DNA of 64,000 nucleotides from Novacetimonas pomaceti (lineage in GTDB: Bacteria; Pseudomonadota; Alphaproteobacteria; Acetobacterales; Acetobacteraceae), in NCBI RefSeq assembly GCF_003207955.1, contig NZ_NOXG01000009.1, forward strand, positions 1 through 64,000, read 5' to 3'. The translations under genes were made by a program, and so were the position numbers. Under the pieces are notes generated by a model. The model saw nothing but the letters and a program-made list of their open reading frames with translations. It was not told the origin of the DNA and did no database searches. This document shows, in pieces, positions 1 through 9,061 of this stretch (position 1 is its first letter; each line of letters begins with the position of its first letter).

Positions 1-91
1 GCATCGGGTTTTCTTATAGCTTACGAAAATTTCTTTTGTGCAAAACAGACTTTTTCATAATCTAACCCGATGTACAACCCTTCTGTGAGAT
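1..91. other. AT-rich junction with a short inverted repeat, upstream of a truncated efflux gene
   Basis: This stretch is far richer in A and T than the coding DNA that follows. A 9-10 bp inverted repeat (gcatcgggtt at 1-10, aacccgatg at 64-72) bounds about 53 bases. No gene is visible. The reading frame of the following outer-membrane protein is closed by a stop at 86-88, and homology to the family seems to begin just after it. The segment may be the end of a mobile element or a deletion scar, but no transposase is in view. Confidence 0.35.
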
Positions 92-124
92 TTCCGCGTC
101 GAAGCCTCGCAATGGTACCCGCAG

Positions 125-1249
125 GTGGATTTCAGCAGCCTGAACGGCGACCTGATGAAATCCACCTCGCTGGCGAACGCGATGCCCCATGTGGACGACC
201 TGCCACGGGACCCGCATGCCTCGCTGCTGTCCTATGGCTTTGGCGCAAGCTGGCAGATCGACCTGTTCGGGCGCATTCGCCACCAGGTCGATGCCAGTGA
301 CAGGGTGATTGAACAGGCGCAGGAAAACCGGCACGCCATCATGCTGACCGTCCTGGCCGAGGTCGCGCGCAATTACATGACGTTACGCGGCACACAGCAG
401 CGCCTGGGCATCATCGACCGCCATATCGTCACGGCAACGCGCCTGCATGACCGTGCCGTGCGCCTGCAACGCGCGGGGGTTGGAAACACCCTGCACGTTG
501 CCCAGACGTCCTCCCTGCTGCACACGCAGCAGTCACAGCGCGCCGTCCTGCACAAGACGATTGCCCAGAGCCTGCATGCGCTTGACATTCTGGTGGGACA
601 GCTGCCGGGTTCGCTGCGCGCGGAACTGACATCCCCTTCCCCACTGCCGAAGGTTCCGCCTGCGCCACGGACGCTTCCGGGGCGGCTGCTGCGCCATCGT
701 CCGGACATACGCAGGGCAGAGCGCATGTATGCACAGGCCATGGACGGCATCGGCACCGAAGTCGCGCGCATGTATCCGGACCTTACCCTTCCCCTGACCT
801 ACAATCCCAATGCCTCCACCTTTTCGCAACTGTTCGAGACCGGCGCGCAGGCATGGCGCATGCTGGCCCTGACATCCCTGCCGCTGGGGCATGGGGGACA
901 GCAGCAGGCGCGCGTACGTTCCGCGCAGGCGATCGCCGAAGCCGAACGGCTGAAATACCACCAGCAGATCCTGATCGCGTTACGGGAAGTGGAAGACGCT
1001 ATCGTGGCGTGGAACGGCAAGAAGACGCATGTGCGCCTGCTGCATCAGGCCGCGCAGGACAGCAGGCTGGCAAACCTGCGCAGCCGCAGGCTGTACGAGG
1101 CCGGTATTTCCGATCTCCTTAACGTGCTGGAGACGGAACAGTCGGCCCTGCGGGCGGAAAATACCGAGTTATGCGCCCATATCGACTGGCTTTACCGCAC
1201 GGTGGACCTGCATGTGGCGCTGGGCAGCGGGTGGGAAAACCGTACATAG
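125..1249 (+). pseudogene. NodT/OprM-family outer-membrane efflux protein, N-terminus missing
   Basis: The product resembles the outer-membrane channel of a tripartite (RND-type) efflux pump: two outer-membrane efflux repeats with long helices rich in Ala, Gln and Arg, a central IDLFGR motif and a C-terminal EAGISDLLNVLETEQ motif typical of the NodT group. Family members are about 460-500 residues and begin with a lipoprotein signal. Here only about 374 remain, with no signal peptide. Family-like sequence (VEASQWYPQV) continues upstream of the GTG at 125 until about base 92 and is then closed by an in-frame TGA at 86-88. The first 100 or so residues are therefore lost and export is unlikely, so I call it a broken gene. 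No periplasmic adaptor or RND pump gene lies downstream. The window edge prevents checking what lies upstream. Confidence 0.7.
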
Positions 1250-1283
1250 GCGCACGACTCCACAATACAGAATTATAAAATAT

Positions 1284-1300
1284 ATTGTGCGTCGCACAAT
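1284..1300. promoter_or_regulatory. 17-bp near-perfect palindrome, candidate operator
   Basis: The sequence ATTGTGCG-T-CGCACAAT has perfect 8-bp arms around one base. It sits in AT-rich intergenic DNA 114 bases before the DUF3311 start, with a TTGACA hexamer (possible -35 box) at 1347-1352 between them. Odd-centred palindromes of this kind are typical operators of dimeric regulators such as the IclR or GntR families. The regulator is not encoded in the window, so the assignment is inference. Confidence 0.45.
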
Positions 1301-1413
1301 TAAAACAGAAATACGAATTTTATTATTGTAAAGTTACCATAAATACTTGACATCCAGCGTCCTGTTTCAGATGTTTGTCGCAGGCTACCAAAAACAAAAA
1401 AAGACGCTCAGCC

Positions 1414-1590
1414 ATGAAACAAGCCTGCCTGCTACTCCTTCCTTTCGTGGGGCTGTTATGGGTCCCCCTGTATAACAGGATGGATCCGAGCCTGTTCGGA
1501 TTTCCCTTTTTCTACTGGTACCAGCTGGCCTGGGTGCCGATCACGTCGGTCCTGATCTGGTGTGCCTGGAAAACGGGGAAACGCTCATGA
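1414..1590 (+). CDS. DUF3311 small membrane protein, partner of a sodium:solute symporter
   Basis: A 58-residue protein with two hydrophobic segments (KQACLLLLPFVGLLWVPLY and a later FYWYQLAWVPITSVLIW), the usual make-up of DUF3311. Family members are nearly always encoded immediately before a sodium:solute symporter and are presumed to be an accessory subunit of it. The ATG at 1414 is preferred over the upstream TTG at 1375 because translation from the TTG adds a Lys/Arg-rich stretch that is not needed. The stop overlaps the symporter ATG (ATGA), implying translational coupling. The function beyond this association is not known. Confidence 0.75.
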   Translation: MKQACLLLLPFVGLLWVPLYNRMDPSLFGFPFFYWYQLAWVPITSVLIWCAWKTGKRS

Positions 1591-3098
1591 ACTCCGCACC
1601 CGCATCCAACGCCACCGGGATTGGCGTGTTCCTTTTCTTTTTTTTCGCCACCATATTCCTGGGAACAACCGTTCGTTTCTGGCGCCCGCTTTTCCAGCGG
1701 GGACAGGCCGCGCCCACCACCGACAAAAATGACGAATGGGGCCTGGGGGGGCGCCAGTTCGGGGCATGGATCACATGGTTCCTGGTGGGAGGGGATTTCT
1801 ATACGGCCTATACCGTCATCGCGGTCCCGGCCCTTGTCTATTCCACGGGCGCCTATGGATTTTTTGCCCTGCCCTATACCATTATCGTCTATCCGTTCAT
1901 TTTCGCGGTCATGCCGCGCCTGTGGACGATCGCCCGTAATGGCGGCCACTCCACCGCGGCGGATATCGTGCGGGCGCGTTTCAACAGCCGCACGCTGGAA
2001 CTGGCCATCGCCCTGAGCGGGCTTGTCGCCGTGCTGCCGTATATCGCGCTTCAGCTGATCGGAATCCGCACCGTGATCGAGGCGCTTGGATTTTCCGGCA
2101 CGCTGCCGCTGGTTTTCGCGTTCGTGTCACTGGCGGCCTATACATGGCTGGGTGGGCTGCATGCCCCTGCCCTTACGGCATTCATCAAGGATGTCATGAT
2201 CTATATCGCGGTACTGGCGGCGGTCACGATCGTGCCGATCCATCTGGGTGGATATGGCGCGATGTTTTCGGTCGCGGCCCGCCACCTGCCGCCCACAGGA
2301 TCCGGACACCCCCTTGGTGACGCGCAGGTTATTCCCTATGCCACGCTGGCGCTGTCTTCCGCCTTTGCCGCGTTTCTCTATCCCCATACCCTGACAGGAA
2401 TCCTGGCGGCGAAATCGGCGGATACCATTCGGCAGAACGCGGTTTTCCTGCCGATTTATACCATCGTGCTGGGCCTGATCGCGATGCTGGGCCTTATGGC
2501 CCATGCCGCAGGCATCGTGACCTCTTCCTCATCGCAGGTCGTGCCGCAGCTTTTCCTTGCGATTTTCCCATCATGGTTCGCAGGATTCTGTTTCGCCGCC
2601 ATCGCGATCGGGGCGCTGGTGCCCGCATCCGTCATGGCCATCGGCGCGGCCAACCTTATCATGCATAACATCCTGCCCAGCCACAAGAATTCCGCCAGCG
2701 GAGCGCGCATCGCGGGATTTGGCATCAAGGTGGGGGCGCTGTTATGCGTCCTGTTCCTGAATGCGAAATTCGCCATTGACCTGCAACTGCTGGGCGGGGT
2801 GATCATCCTGCAGACATTCCCGGCCCTGGTCATGGGCCTCCTGCCGTTGCGCATGCCTGCCCCGGCCCTGCTCCTTGGCTGGGTCATCGGGTCGGTTTCA
2901 GGATTGTGGCTCTGCTGGATGGATGGTCTGAAACCGCTGCACAGCGTCGGCTCAGGCGGGTTTTCCGTCGCGATCTCGACCGGGCTTCTGGCGCTGGGGA
3001 TCAATATTGTCGTGACACTGGGCTGTTCGCTCATGATGCGGGCCCTGTTTCCGTCCGCATCCCGCCTGACGGTCCCGGCAGAGCAGCAGGGAGAATAA
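1587..3098 (+). CDS. Sodium:solute symporter (SSS) family transporter
   Basis: A 503-residue polytopic inner-membrane protein with roughly a dozen hydrophobic segments and the SSS-type WGLGGRQFGAWITWFLVGGDFYTAYT region near the N-terminus, where these carriers bind Na+. It probably imports an organic solute with sodium. The ATG at 1587 overlaps the stop of the DUF3311 gene, so that start is chosen and the GTG at 1560 rejected. DUF3311-linked symporters have been assigned to monocarboxylate or pantothenate-like substrates, but nothing here decides between them. The palindrome at 1284-1300 suggests substrate- or effector-controlled expression. A GC-rich hairpin follows the gene. Confidence 0.85.
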   Translation: MNSAPASNATGIGVFLFFFFATIFLGTTVRFWRPLFQRGQAAPTTDKNDEWGLGGRQFGAWITWFLVGGDFYTAYTVIAVPALVYSTGAYGFFALPYTIIVYPFIFAVMPRLWTIARNGGHSTAADIVRARFNSRTLELAIALSGLVAVLPYIALQLIGIRTVIEALGFSGTLPLVFAFVSLAAYTWLGGLHAPALTAFIKDVMIYIAVLAAVTIVPIHLGGYGAMFSVAARHLPPTGSGHPLGDAQVIPYATLALSSAFAAFLYPHTLTGILAAKSADTIRQNAVFLPIYTIVLGLIAMLGLMAHAAGIVTSSSSQVVPQLFLAIFPSWFAGFCFAAIAIGALVPASVMAIGAANLIMHNILPSHKNSASGARIAGFGIKVGALLCVLFLNAKFAIDLQLLGGVIILQTFPALVMGLLPLRMPAPALLLGWVIGSVSGLWLCWMDGLKPLHSVGSGGFSVAISTGLLALGINIVVTLGCSLMMRALFPSASRLTVPAEQQGE

Positions 3099-3112
3099 CA
3101 TTCCACCACAAA

Positions 3113-3135
3113 GGCGGGAGAAGGCCCCTCCCGCC
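3113..3135. terminator. Hairpin between convergent genes
   Basis: The arms ggcgggag (3113-3120) and ctcccgcc (3128-3135) pair perfectly around a 7-base loop. It lies 14 bases after the symporter stop and before the end of the convergent gene at 3164. No clear T-run follows, so termination is likely but not certain. Confidence 0.5.
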
Positions 3136-3163
3136 ACCCGGAAGGAAATATTCAAGAACAGCT

Positions 3164-3640
3164 TTATTCAGGCAGGTCTTTTTCCTTGCGTTCCTTTTCC
3201 GCCCCTATGCTCATGCGTTGATAGACGCCAAGCACAAGCACCATCAGCGTCGCCGTCAGCAACAGGAAAACCGGATAGACCATTTCGGCGGGTTGTTTGT
3301 TGCTGACCTCGAAAACCCCGACAAGGCCCTCGATAAATACAGCAATAATGATGGTGGTGATAAAGCGTGTCAGGCTGATCCGTGCTTCGGACAGGGTCTG
3401 CTTCCCCTTGATCTGCACGACTTCTTCTTCGAGGAAATATTTTGCGACGTCGAAAACGGCAATGGCAATCACGACGTAACTGACCGCCTGTATGACGGCA
3501 TCACGCATGCCCAGCCAGGAATTCCGCATCGCGATGACCGGTCCGGAAAGACCATAGGCCATCAGTGCCATGGCCAGCAGGATCAGGATACCACTGGCGA
3601 CGGCAAAGGCAATTCTCGAGAGGAAGCGCATTTGAACCAA
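3164..3640 (-). CDS. Four-helix inner-membrane protein of unknown function
   Basis: A 158-residue protein with four predicted membrane segments, in the order IAFAVASGILILLAMALMAYG, a segment around AVSYVVIAIAVFDVAKYF, one around RFITTIIIAVFIEGLVGVF and one around VFLLLTATLMVLVLGVY, ending in a charged Lys/Glu tail. The arrangement recalls the PsiE-like group of small membrane proteins, but I cannot name a family with certainty. A TTG at 3640 with GAGG five bases upstream gives a good start; an ATG three codons later at 3631 lacks a site. It stands alone between the symporter and the cold-shock gene. Confidence 0.65.
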   Translation of the reverse strand: MVQMRFLSRIAFAVASGILILLAMALMAYGLSGPVIAMRNSWLGMRDAVIQAVSYVVIAIAVFDVAKYFLEEEVVQIKGKQTLSEARISLTRFITTIIIAVFIEGLVGVFEVSNKQPAEMVYPVFLLLTATLMVLVLGVYQRMSIGAEKERKEKDLPE

Positions 3641-3685
3641 AGCGACCTCAAACCAGAATTTCCGATATTTTTACTTGTTTTATTT

Positions 3686-3716
3686 ATAAAAAAAGGGGCG
3701 CAAGCACCCCTTTTCT
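3686..3716 (-). terminator. Rho-independent terminator of the cold-shock gene
   Basis: The arms aaaagggg (3691-3698) and cccctttt (3707-3714) form a perfect 8-bp stem with a short loop. Read on the minus strand the stem runs into a run of seven T residues, a standard intrinsic terminator 11 bases after the csp stop. Confidence 0.8.
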
Positions 3717-3726
3717 TCAATGACAG

Positions 3727-3933
3727 TCAGGCAGCCTGCAGGTTTGCAGCCGACGTCTTGCCATTACGACCCGTTTCCAGATCGTAAGATACTTTCTGGC
3801 CTTCGTTCAGGCCATGCATGCCCGCGCGCTCCACGGCGCTGATGTGAACGAACACGTCCGCCGTGCCATCGTCCGCTTCAAGAAAGCCGAAACCCTTCTG
3901 GGCGTTGAACCATTTAACTGTGCCTGTAGCCAT
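3727..3933 (-). CDS. cspA: Cold-shock protein, CspA family
   Basis: A 68-residue single cold-shock domain with the RNA-binding RNP1 motif KGFGFLEADD and RNP2 motif VFVHISAV, the single-stranded nucleic-acid-binding surface of the family. The ATG at 3933 follows an AGGAG six to seven bases upstream. The longer reading frame upstream adds 14 residues foreign to the family and is rejected. The protein acts in the cytoplasm as an RNA chaperone or antiterminator. A strong terminator follows. There is more than 400 bp of non-coding DNA upstream, compatible with the long leader these genes often carry, though I see no definite cold-box. Confidence 0.95.
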   Translation of the reverse strand: MATGTVKWFNAQKGFGFLEADDGTADVFVHISAVERAGMHGLNEGQKVSYDLETGRNGKTSAANLQAA

Positions 3934-4364
3934 GACAGGACTCCTATATAACCCGGCAGCCATGCGACCTTGCATGGATTAAAACCCTTCATTTGCGGAG
4001 AAACGTGAGCGTGCCCATCAGGCACCTGGTAGTTTTACCGTGGCAGAAAAGTTCAGCCGTGGGTCGTGTATAAATCAAACCATGTTCAAATGCACGGCTT
4101 TTGTCATTCTACCCCCAGAACAATCGTGTCCTTCATGCAGTTCAATGAACGGATATCGCCTGAAACAGGCGGTTTTCCCCCATTTATATTTTTACGGAAT
4201 TCTGTACTTTTCTTGCCGGCATGACAGCCTGCCGCGGCCTGCGGGCATGGGATTGCACCCCGTCCCGCATGTCGCGGCATCCGGCATGCCTGTTCTCCAT
4301 TACGTGATGGCATCCCGACCGATGCCTTGCGCATTCTGAATATTGTCCTGACAGGAGCGTCGTG
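3934..4364. other. Intergenic region between cspA and wrbA (divergent)
   Basis: About 430 bases with no convincing gene. It must hold the promoters and leaders of the divergent cspA and wrbA genes. Open frames here lack ribosome sites and have shadow-like composition. I see no hairpin or repeat worth naming. Confidence 0.5.
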
Positions 4365-4976
4365 ATGACGAAGGTTCTCGTACTTTATTATTCCACTTAT
4401 GGTCATATAGAAGTCATGGCCCATGCCGTGGCGGAAGGCGTGCGCCAGGCAGGTGTTACGGTCGATGTCAAACGCGTGCCGGAAACGGTTCCCGAGGAAA
4501 TTGCCCGCACCAGCCACTTCAAGCTGGATCAGGCCGCCCCCATCGCAACCCCCGAGGAACTTCCGGATTATGACGCCATTATTGTTGGCGCGCCGACCCG
4601 TTTCGGCCGCCTGCCGTCGCAGATGGCCAGTTTCTGGGACCGGACGGGCGGACTGTGGGCCAAGGGTGCGCTGATCGGCAAGCTGGGCGCGGCCTTTACC
4701 TCGACCGCGGTACAGCATGGGGGACAGGAAACGACGCTGTTTTCAATCCTGACCAACCTGATCCACCACGGCATGGTGGTCAGCGGACTTCCCTACAGCT
4801 TCGCGGGGCAGATGCGGCTGGATGAAATCACTGGCGGCGCCCCGTATGGCGCAACGACCATCGCCGCGGGCGACGGTTCACGACAGGTTACCGACAATGA
4901 GCGCGAGGGCGCGCGTTTTCTGGGCCGGCACGTCGCGGAACTGGCGACAAAACTGTCGGGCCAGATATCACTTTAA
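4365..4976 (+). CDS. wrbA: NAD(P)H:quinone oxidoreductase, WrbA family
   Basis: A 203-residue flavodoxin-fold protein. The N-terminal KVLVLYYSTYGHIEVMA is the FMN phosphate-binding loop, PTRFGRLPSQMASFWDRTG is the WrbA-specific flavin/quinone region, and STAVQHGGQETT is another family signature. It reduces quinones by two electrons using NAD(P)H, which protects against quinone redox cycling. The ATG at 4365 has AGGAG seven bases upstream; the overlapping GTG at 4362 is less likely. The yceI-like gene follows after 36 bases on the same strand and may be co-transcribed. Confidence 0.95.
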   Translation: MTKVLVLYYSTYGHIEVMAHAVAEGVRQAGVTVDVKRVPETVPEEIARTSHFKLDQAAPIATPEELPDYDAIIVGAPTRFGRLPSQMASFWDRTGGLWAKGALIGKLGAAFTSTAVQHGGQETTLFSILTNLIHHGMVVSGLPYSFAGQMRLDEITGGAPYGATTIAAGDGSRQVTDNEREGARFLGRHVAELATKLSGQISL

Positions 4977-5012
4977 ACATCAATCGCCCCACATCGGATC
5001 GGGAGCAAGGAA

Positions 5013-5663
5013 ATGACAGGGACAAATCTTTCTCTTCCCCTCGCGATCCTGCTGTGTGCGGGCGTGCTGTCCCCGGTGGGCGGCATGTCCGCCCACGCCC
5101 AGGCCACAATCGCGCCGCGCGATGTCAGGGCGGGCACCTATCAGGTCGATCCCGTGCATACAGAGGCAGGATTTTCGGTGCTCCACATGGGGTTCAGTCA
5201 TTATAGCGGTATGTTTTCAAACATTTCGGGCACCCTGACCCTTGATCCGCGCCACCTGCCGGCCACGAATTTGCACGTCATCATTCCCATCGCGTCCATC
5301 CAGACGCCCAGCATGAAGCTGGATAATGAACTGCGCGGTTCCGAATGGTTTGATACCGCCCGGTTCGCGGACGCGACATTCGTTTCCATCAGCCTGCGTC
5401 AGACAGGACCGGACGCGGCCACGCTGAACGGGCTGCTTTCGCTGCATGGAATCACGCATCCCCTGATCCTGCAGGTGCGTTTCGTGGGCGCCGGAATCAA
5501 TCCGATGAACAGGAAATATACGGTGGGTTTTGACGCGACCGGCACGCTGCGACGCAGCGATTATGGCATCACGGCCTATCTTCCGATGATTGGCGATACG
5601 GTGACGCTGCGCATCGCGGGCGCGTTTGAACGACAGGATCAGGAACAGCCGGGCCTCAAATGA
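5013..5663 (+). CDS. YceI-family periplasmic lipid-binding-like protein
   Basis: A 216-residue exported protein. The N-terminus has a hydrophobic signal segment ending at AHAQA near residue 31, followed by a YceI lipocalin-like barrel that opens with GTYQVDPVHTEAGFSVLHMGF. The family binds polyprenoid-like lipids in an extended beta-barrel, and members are associated with acid or osmotic stress and respiratory-quinone biology. The start is supported by GGGAG seven bases upstream. Its position behind wrbA fits a quinone- or stress-related pair, but that is inference. Confidence 0.9.
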   Translation: MTGTNLSLPLAILLCAGVLSPVGGMSAHAQATIAPRDVRAGTYQVDPVHTEAGFSVLHMGFSHYSGMFSNISGTLTLDPRHLPATNLHVIIPIASIQTPSMKLDNELRGSEWFDTARFADATFVSISLRQTGPDAATLNGLLSLHGITHPLILQVRFVGAGINPMNRKYTVGFDATGTLRRSDYGITAYLPMIGDTVTLRIAGAFERQDQEQPGLK

Positions 5664-6562
5664 CAGGACGGGCCGCATGGCTGCTTGCGACAAGCAGCAG
5701 GCGATATATATCGACATTTCCAAGCATTTATTATGCTTTTATGAAAACAATAAAGAACTGACATGAACGAAAAGACTGGATGTTCAGGATCGTTACCATT
5801 TACAACATTCGAAAACTGATGGCCGCTGCATATCTGTTCCCCCACAGACCGCTTCCCCTTTTTATGTAATGAGGCCGCCTTTTGGTGCATCCTGAGATGT
5901 GCGCTGTCGATCATGGGGCATACCGCCCCCTCCCTGCGCCGCCAGAATCGTGAGGTTCTTCCTGAATATCGTCATTCGCAGACGCTTCGACCGAAACCTG
6001 CCATTCGGACCGATTTCCTCGATCAGGGTCCTCAGGCGGTTCTGTCCTGACCAGCAAAGACAGATTGCATCACGCCCATCACTTACGGCCATGCAGTCCA
6101 TTCTGTCATCCAGAGCCCGACACGCCCGGAAACATGTAGCCCCACCATCGTGGAAAGTATCCTACGAATACAATTCAAAATAGAAAAATGGTTTAGCACC
6201 CTGCCATTTCAATGTATTTTATATAATGCATATTCATGGAATCTTTGATATTAAAAACATCCCCTGTAAATCCTTTAATCAATACCAGAACAATTCTGGC
6301 GGATAGAATAATTTATCGCATATCAGATCGGCATTTTCCGACATGTGGTTTCCCATCCAGGTCTGTAATAACCCATGCCGCCTGTGTGGCATGCTGAATG
6401 AGACCCCGCATCTACGTCACGGACAGGCATGGACCATGCAGTCGGGACGGAATGTGGAACATGCGCCATTCGAGGGATACTTCTTTTCAGGGCGCGATAT
6501 CGCCCCTGTGTGTTCCCCCCCACGAACATAGCCACCATGCCATCAGGGCAACATGCCTGCGC
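5664..6562. other. Long intergenic region before the MscS gene
   Basis: About 900 bases without a convincing gene. The middle (5880-6180) is GC-rich and contains open frames on both strands, none with a ribosome site or recognisable product. The stretch 6180-6330 is AT-rich and probably holds the promoter of the channel gene. The true 5' end of that gene may lie up to 165 bases earlier than annotated. Confidence 0.45.
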
Positions 6563-8959
6563 GTGACAGCCCTGCTCCTGCTGCTTCTTTCACTCTCCGG
6601 CTTTCCGCTGCGGGCGCATGCGGCAGACACGGCATCAGCCTCCCCTGCCATGACACCTGAACAGGCGCAGCAGGTCCTGTCGGTCATGAATGACCCCGAA
6701 AAACGGCAGGCATTCGTGGAAACTCTCTCCGCCATCGCAACCACCCTGCCCGCTGCGCCGGCAAAGGCGCCCGCCCCTGCCGCCGCGCCGCCGGCGGGAC
6801 ATGCGCAGGACGAGGTTTCCGTACAACCCGACAGCCTGGGTAGCGACTTTGTGCAGGACATGTCGTCACTGCGTGGCCGCCTGCTGATACAGGCGCAGCA
6901 TTTCGTCGCGCTGTTCGGCGATCTCGTCTTTGTCGTGCACTGGACGCACACCGTATTCACGAACCCGCAGTCACGCGGAATCATGCTCGACGCGGTGGGA
7001 CGCGCGACCGCCATCCTGCTGATCGCCCTTGCGGCGGAACATGTCTTTTCGCTTCTGCTGCGCAGGCCCCTGGCAAACGTGACCGCGCGCGCGATCGCGA
7101 CCGAACGCCGCATGGTCCCGTCCGCTGCCGCGACCGCCTCAACCACCACGCAACAGACCAGCGACAGCACGGACACCCAACAGACGCAGCAACTCGACAC
7201 ACAGGCACAGCATGCGACACTGCGCCTGCTGGCCCGGGTTCCCTATTCCCTGCTGCACCTGCTGATAAAGCTTCTGCCGGTAGGGCTGTTTCTGGCACTG
7301 GGCTACAGTTTTGCCTACATGCTGACGACAACCCATCAGGCGGCCCTCGTCACGATCACGCTGACCAATGCCTATGTCGTCGCGCGCGTCGTGTACCTGC
7401 TGATGGAGACCCTGTTCGTTCCCCATTCCCCGGCCATCCGCCTGTGCAACGCCAGTGACCAGACCGCCTTCATGGTGACCCGCTGGCTCAATTTCCTGGT
7501 GGCGGCACCTTCGGTCGTCGTCTGCCTGTCCACGCTGGGCGGGGTATTTGACATGCCCGCCCGTGGGACGGAGGCGATCATACGCACCGTGGTCCTGGTG
7601 GAACATATCCTGGTGGCGATCTTCACATGGCGCGTGCGCATGCATGTGGCGGCCGCCCTGCAGCCATCCGACCGGCTGAAAAAACAGCCTTTCTGGATGT
7701 TCATGGGACGGCTGGTCTACCTGTGGTGGATCCCGGCGATGTTCTTCAACTTCGCCCTGTGGCTGATATGGGCCACGCATATCAGCGGCGGGTACGAATG
7801 GATCATACGGACCGTCATCCTGACGACGCTGGTCGTGATATTGTCACGCCTGTTCACTGTGCTGGCCTACAACCTGCAGAACCGTCTGTTCCATATCTCT
7901 CCCGCGCTGGAGGCGCGTTATCCCGGCCTGCAGGCGCGCGTGGATTATTACTATCCCATCTCGCGCAGGATCCTTGCTTTCCTGCTGTATTTCGCCACCG
8001 CCGTCCTGTTCCTGCAGTCGCTGGGCCTGCCTGCGATCCACTTCTTCATGTATGGCCGCCTTGGCACAAAAATTGTCGAGGCGATCCTGACGGTCCTCGT
8101 GGCCTATACGATTGCCGTCATCGTGTGGGAAGGCATCAACGCCGCGCTGCAGAGCCAGATCAGCCATTTCGAAAGCACATCGCAGGAAGGGCGCGCCAGC
8201 CGCCTGCGAACGGTCCTGCCCATCATCAAGACCGTCCTGCTGGCGATCATCGTCATTATCGTGGCGGTGACCACCCTGTCGCAGATCGGGATCAATGTCG
8301 CGCCGCTGCTGACGGGCGCGGGCATCATGGGTGCCGCCATCGCCTTTGGCGCGCAGAGCCTGGTCAAGGATTTCATCACCGGCTTTTTCATGCTGGCGGA
8401 AAACGCCATCCAGGTTGGGGACTGGGTCACCGCCAGCGGCATTTCAGGTACGGTGGAACACCTGTCGATCCGCACGCTGCGCCTGCGTTCAGTAAACGGC
8501 GACCTTCACATCATCCCGTTCTCCGAGGTGTCATCCATCGCCAACACGTCGCGCGATTACAACCTCGTCGTCACCAATTTCATGATCGACCTGAGCGAGG
8601 ACCCCCAGCGTGTCGCGGCAATCCTGCATGACGAGTTGGAAAAACTGCGCAAGACCACGCGGTATGGCCACCTGATCCTGTCGGAATTCTCGTTCCTCGG
8701 GATTGAGCAGGCAGATGGCAATGGCGCCAATTTCCTTGGCGCGTTCCGGACGGTGCCGGGCTCGAAATGGACGGTCTATCGCGCGTATTACAGCAGGCTT
8801 GCGGTGCGGATGACCAAGGAAGGGGTCAAATTCCCCGTCCCCAGCAGCATCAGCTTCCTTGGGAACATGCCGGGCACGTCCGCTCTGGATATAAAATATG
8901 CCGACGCCCCCAATGTCACGCCGGGCCAGCAGGCCGCGCCGCCACACGCGGAGGCATGA
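6563..8959 (+). CDS. Large MscS-family mechanosensitive ion channel
   Basis: About 798 residues. It has a signal-peptide-like start (TALLLLLLSLSGFPLRAHA), a periplasmic Pro/Ala-rich domain, several membrane helices, and a C-terminal MscS core. The pore helix reads APLLTGAGIMGAAIAFGAQ and is followed by the conserved KDFITGFFMLAENAIQVGDWV and a cytoplasmic vestibule domain. Such channels open under membrane tension and release solutes during hypo-osmotic shock. The open frame runs back to 6398, but residues before the GTG at 6563 have no place in an exported protein; GTG 6563 puts the signal peptide first. No strong ribosome site decides this. A Gln/Thr-rich linker (about residues 195-215) separates the first and second helix groups. 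Confidence 0.85.
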   Translation: MTALLLLLLSLSGFPLRAHAADTASASPAMTPEQAQQVLSVMNDPEKRQAFVETLSAIATTLPAAPAKAPAPAAAPPAGHAQDEVSVQPDSLGSDFVQDMSSLRGRLLIQAQHFVALFGDLVFVVHWTHTVFTNPQSRGIMLDAVGRATAILLIALAAEHVFSLLLRRPLANVTARAIATERRMVPSAAATASTTTQQTSDSTDTQQTQQLDTQAQHATLRLLARVPYSLLHLLIKLLPVGLFLALGYSFAYMLTTTHQAALVTITLTNAYVVARVVYLLMETLFVPHSPAIRLCNASDQTAFMVTRWLNFLVAAPSVVVCLSTLGGVFDMPARGTEAIIRTVVLVEHILVAIFTWRVRMHVAAALQPSDRLKKQPFWMFMGRLVYLWWIPAMFFNFALWLIWATHISGGYEWIIRTVILTTLVVILSRLFTVLAYNLQNRLFHISPALEARYPGLQARVDYYYPISRRILAFLLYFATAVLFLQSLGLPAIHFFMYGRLGTKIVEAILTVLVAYTIAVIVWEGINAALQSQISHFESTSQEGRASRLRTVLPIIKTVLLAIIVIIVAVTTLSQIGINVAPLLTGAGIMGAAIAFGAQSLVKDFITGFFMLAENAIQVGDWVTASGISGTVEHLSIRTLRLRSVNGDLHIIPFSEVSSIANTSRDYNLVVTNFMIDLSEDPQRVAAILHDELEKLRKTTRYGHLILSEFSFLGIEQADGNGANFLGAFRTVPGSKWTVYRAYYSRLAVRMTKEGVKFPVPSSISFLGNMPGTSALDIKYADAPNVTPGQQAAPPHAEA

Positions 8960-8997
8960 AAAAACAATGCCTGCCCCGCGACATGCGTGGGCAGGCA
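8957..8997 (-). terminator. Terminator between the convergent mscS and WYL-like genes
   Basis: The arms tgcctgccc (8968-8976) and gggcaggca (8989-8997) pair perfectly around a 12-base loop. On the minus strand the stem leads into a T-rich run overlapping the end of the channel gene, so it best serves the minus-strand gene. Confidence 0.65.
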
Positions 8998-9061
8998 ACG
9001 ACAGGACCGTTTTGTGGCCGGCACCCTCCCGCGCCCGGTACCGGACGCGGGAGCAGCAGCA

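Noticed and set aside
2906..3787. A 293-codon plus-strand frame crossing the symporter end and the minus-strand membrane protein
   Set aside because: It overlaps the real genes, has no family features and reads as low-complexity shadow sequence.
5639..6183. Open frames in the long gap before the MscS gene
   Set aside because: No ribosome site, no hydrophobic or family pattern, and mixed composition on both strands.
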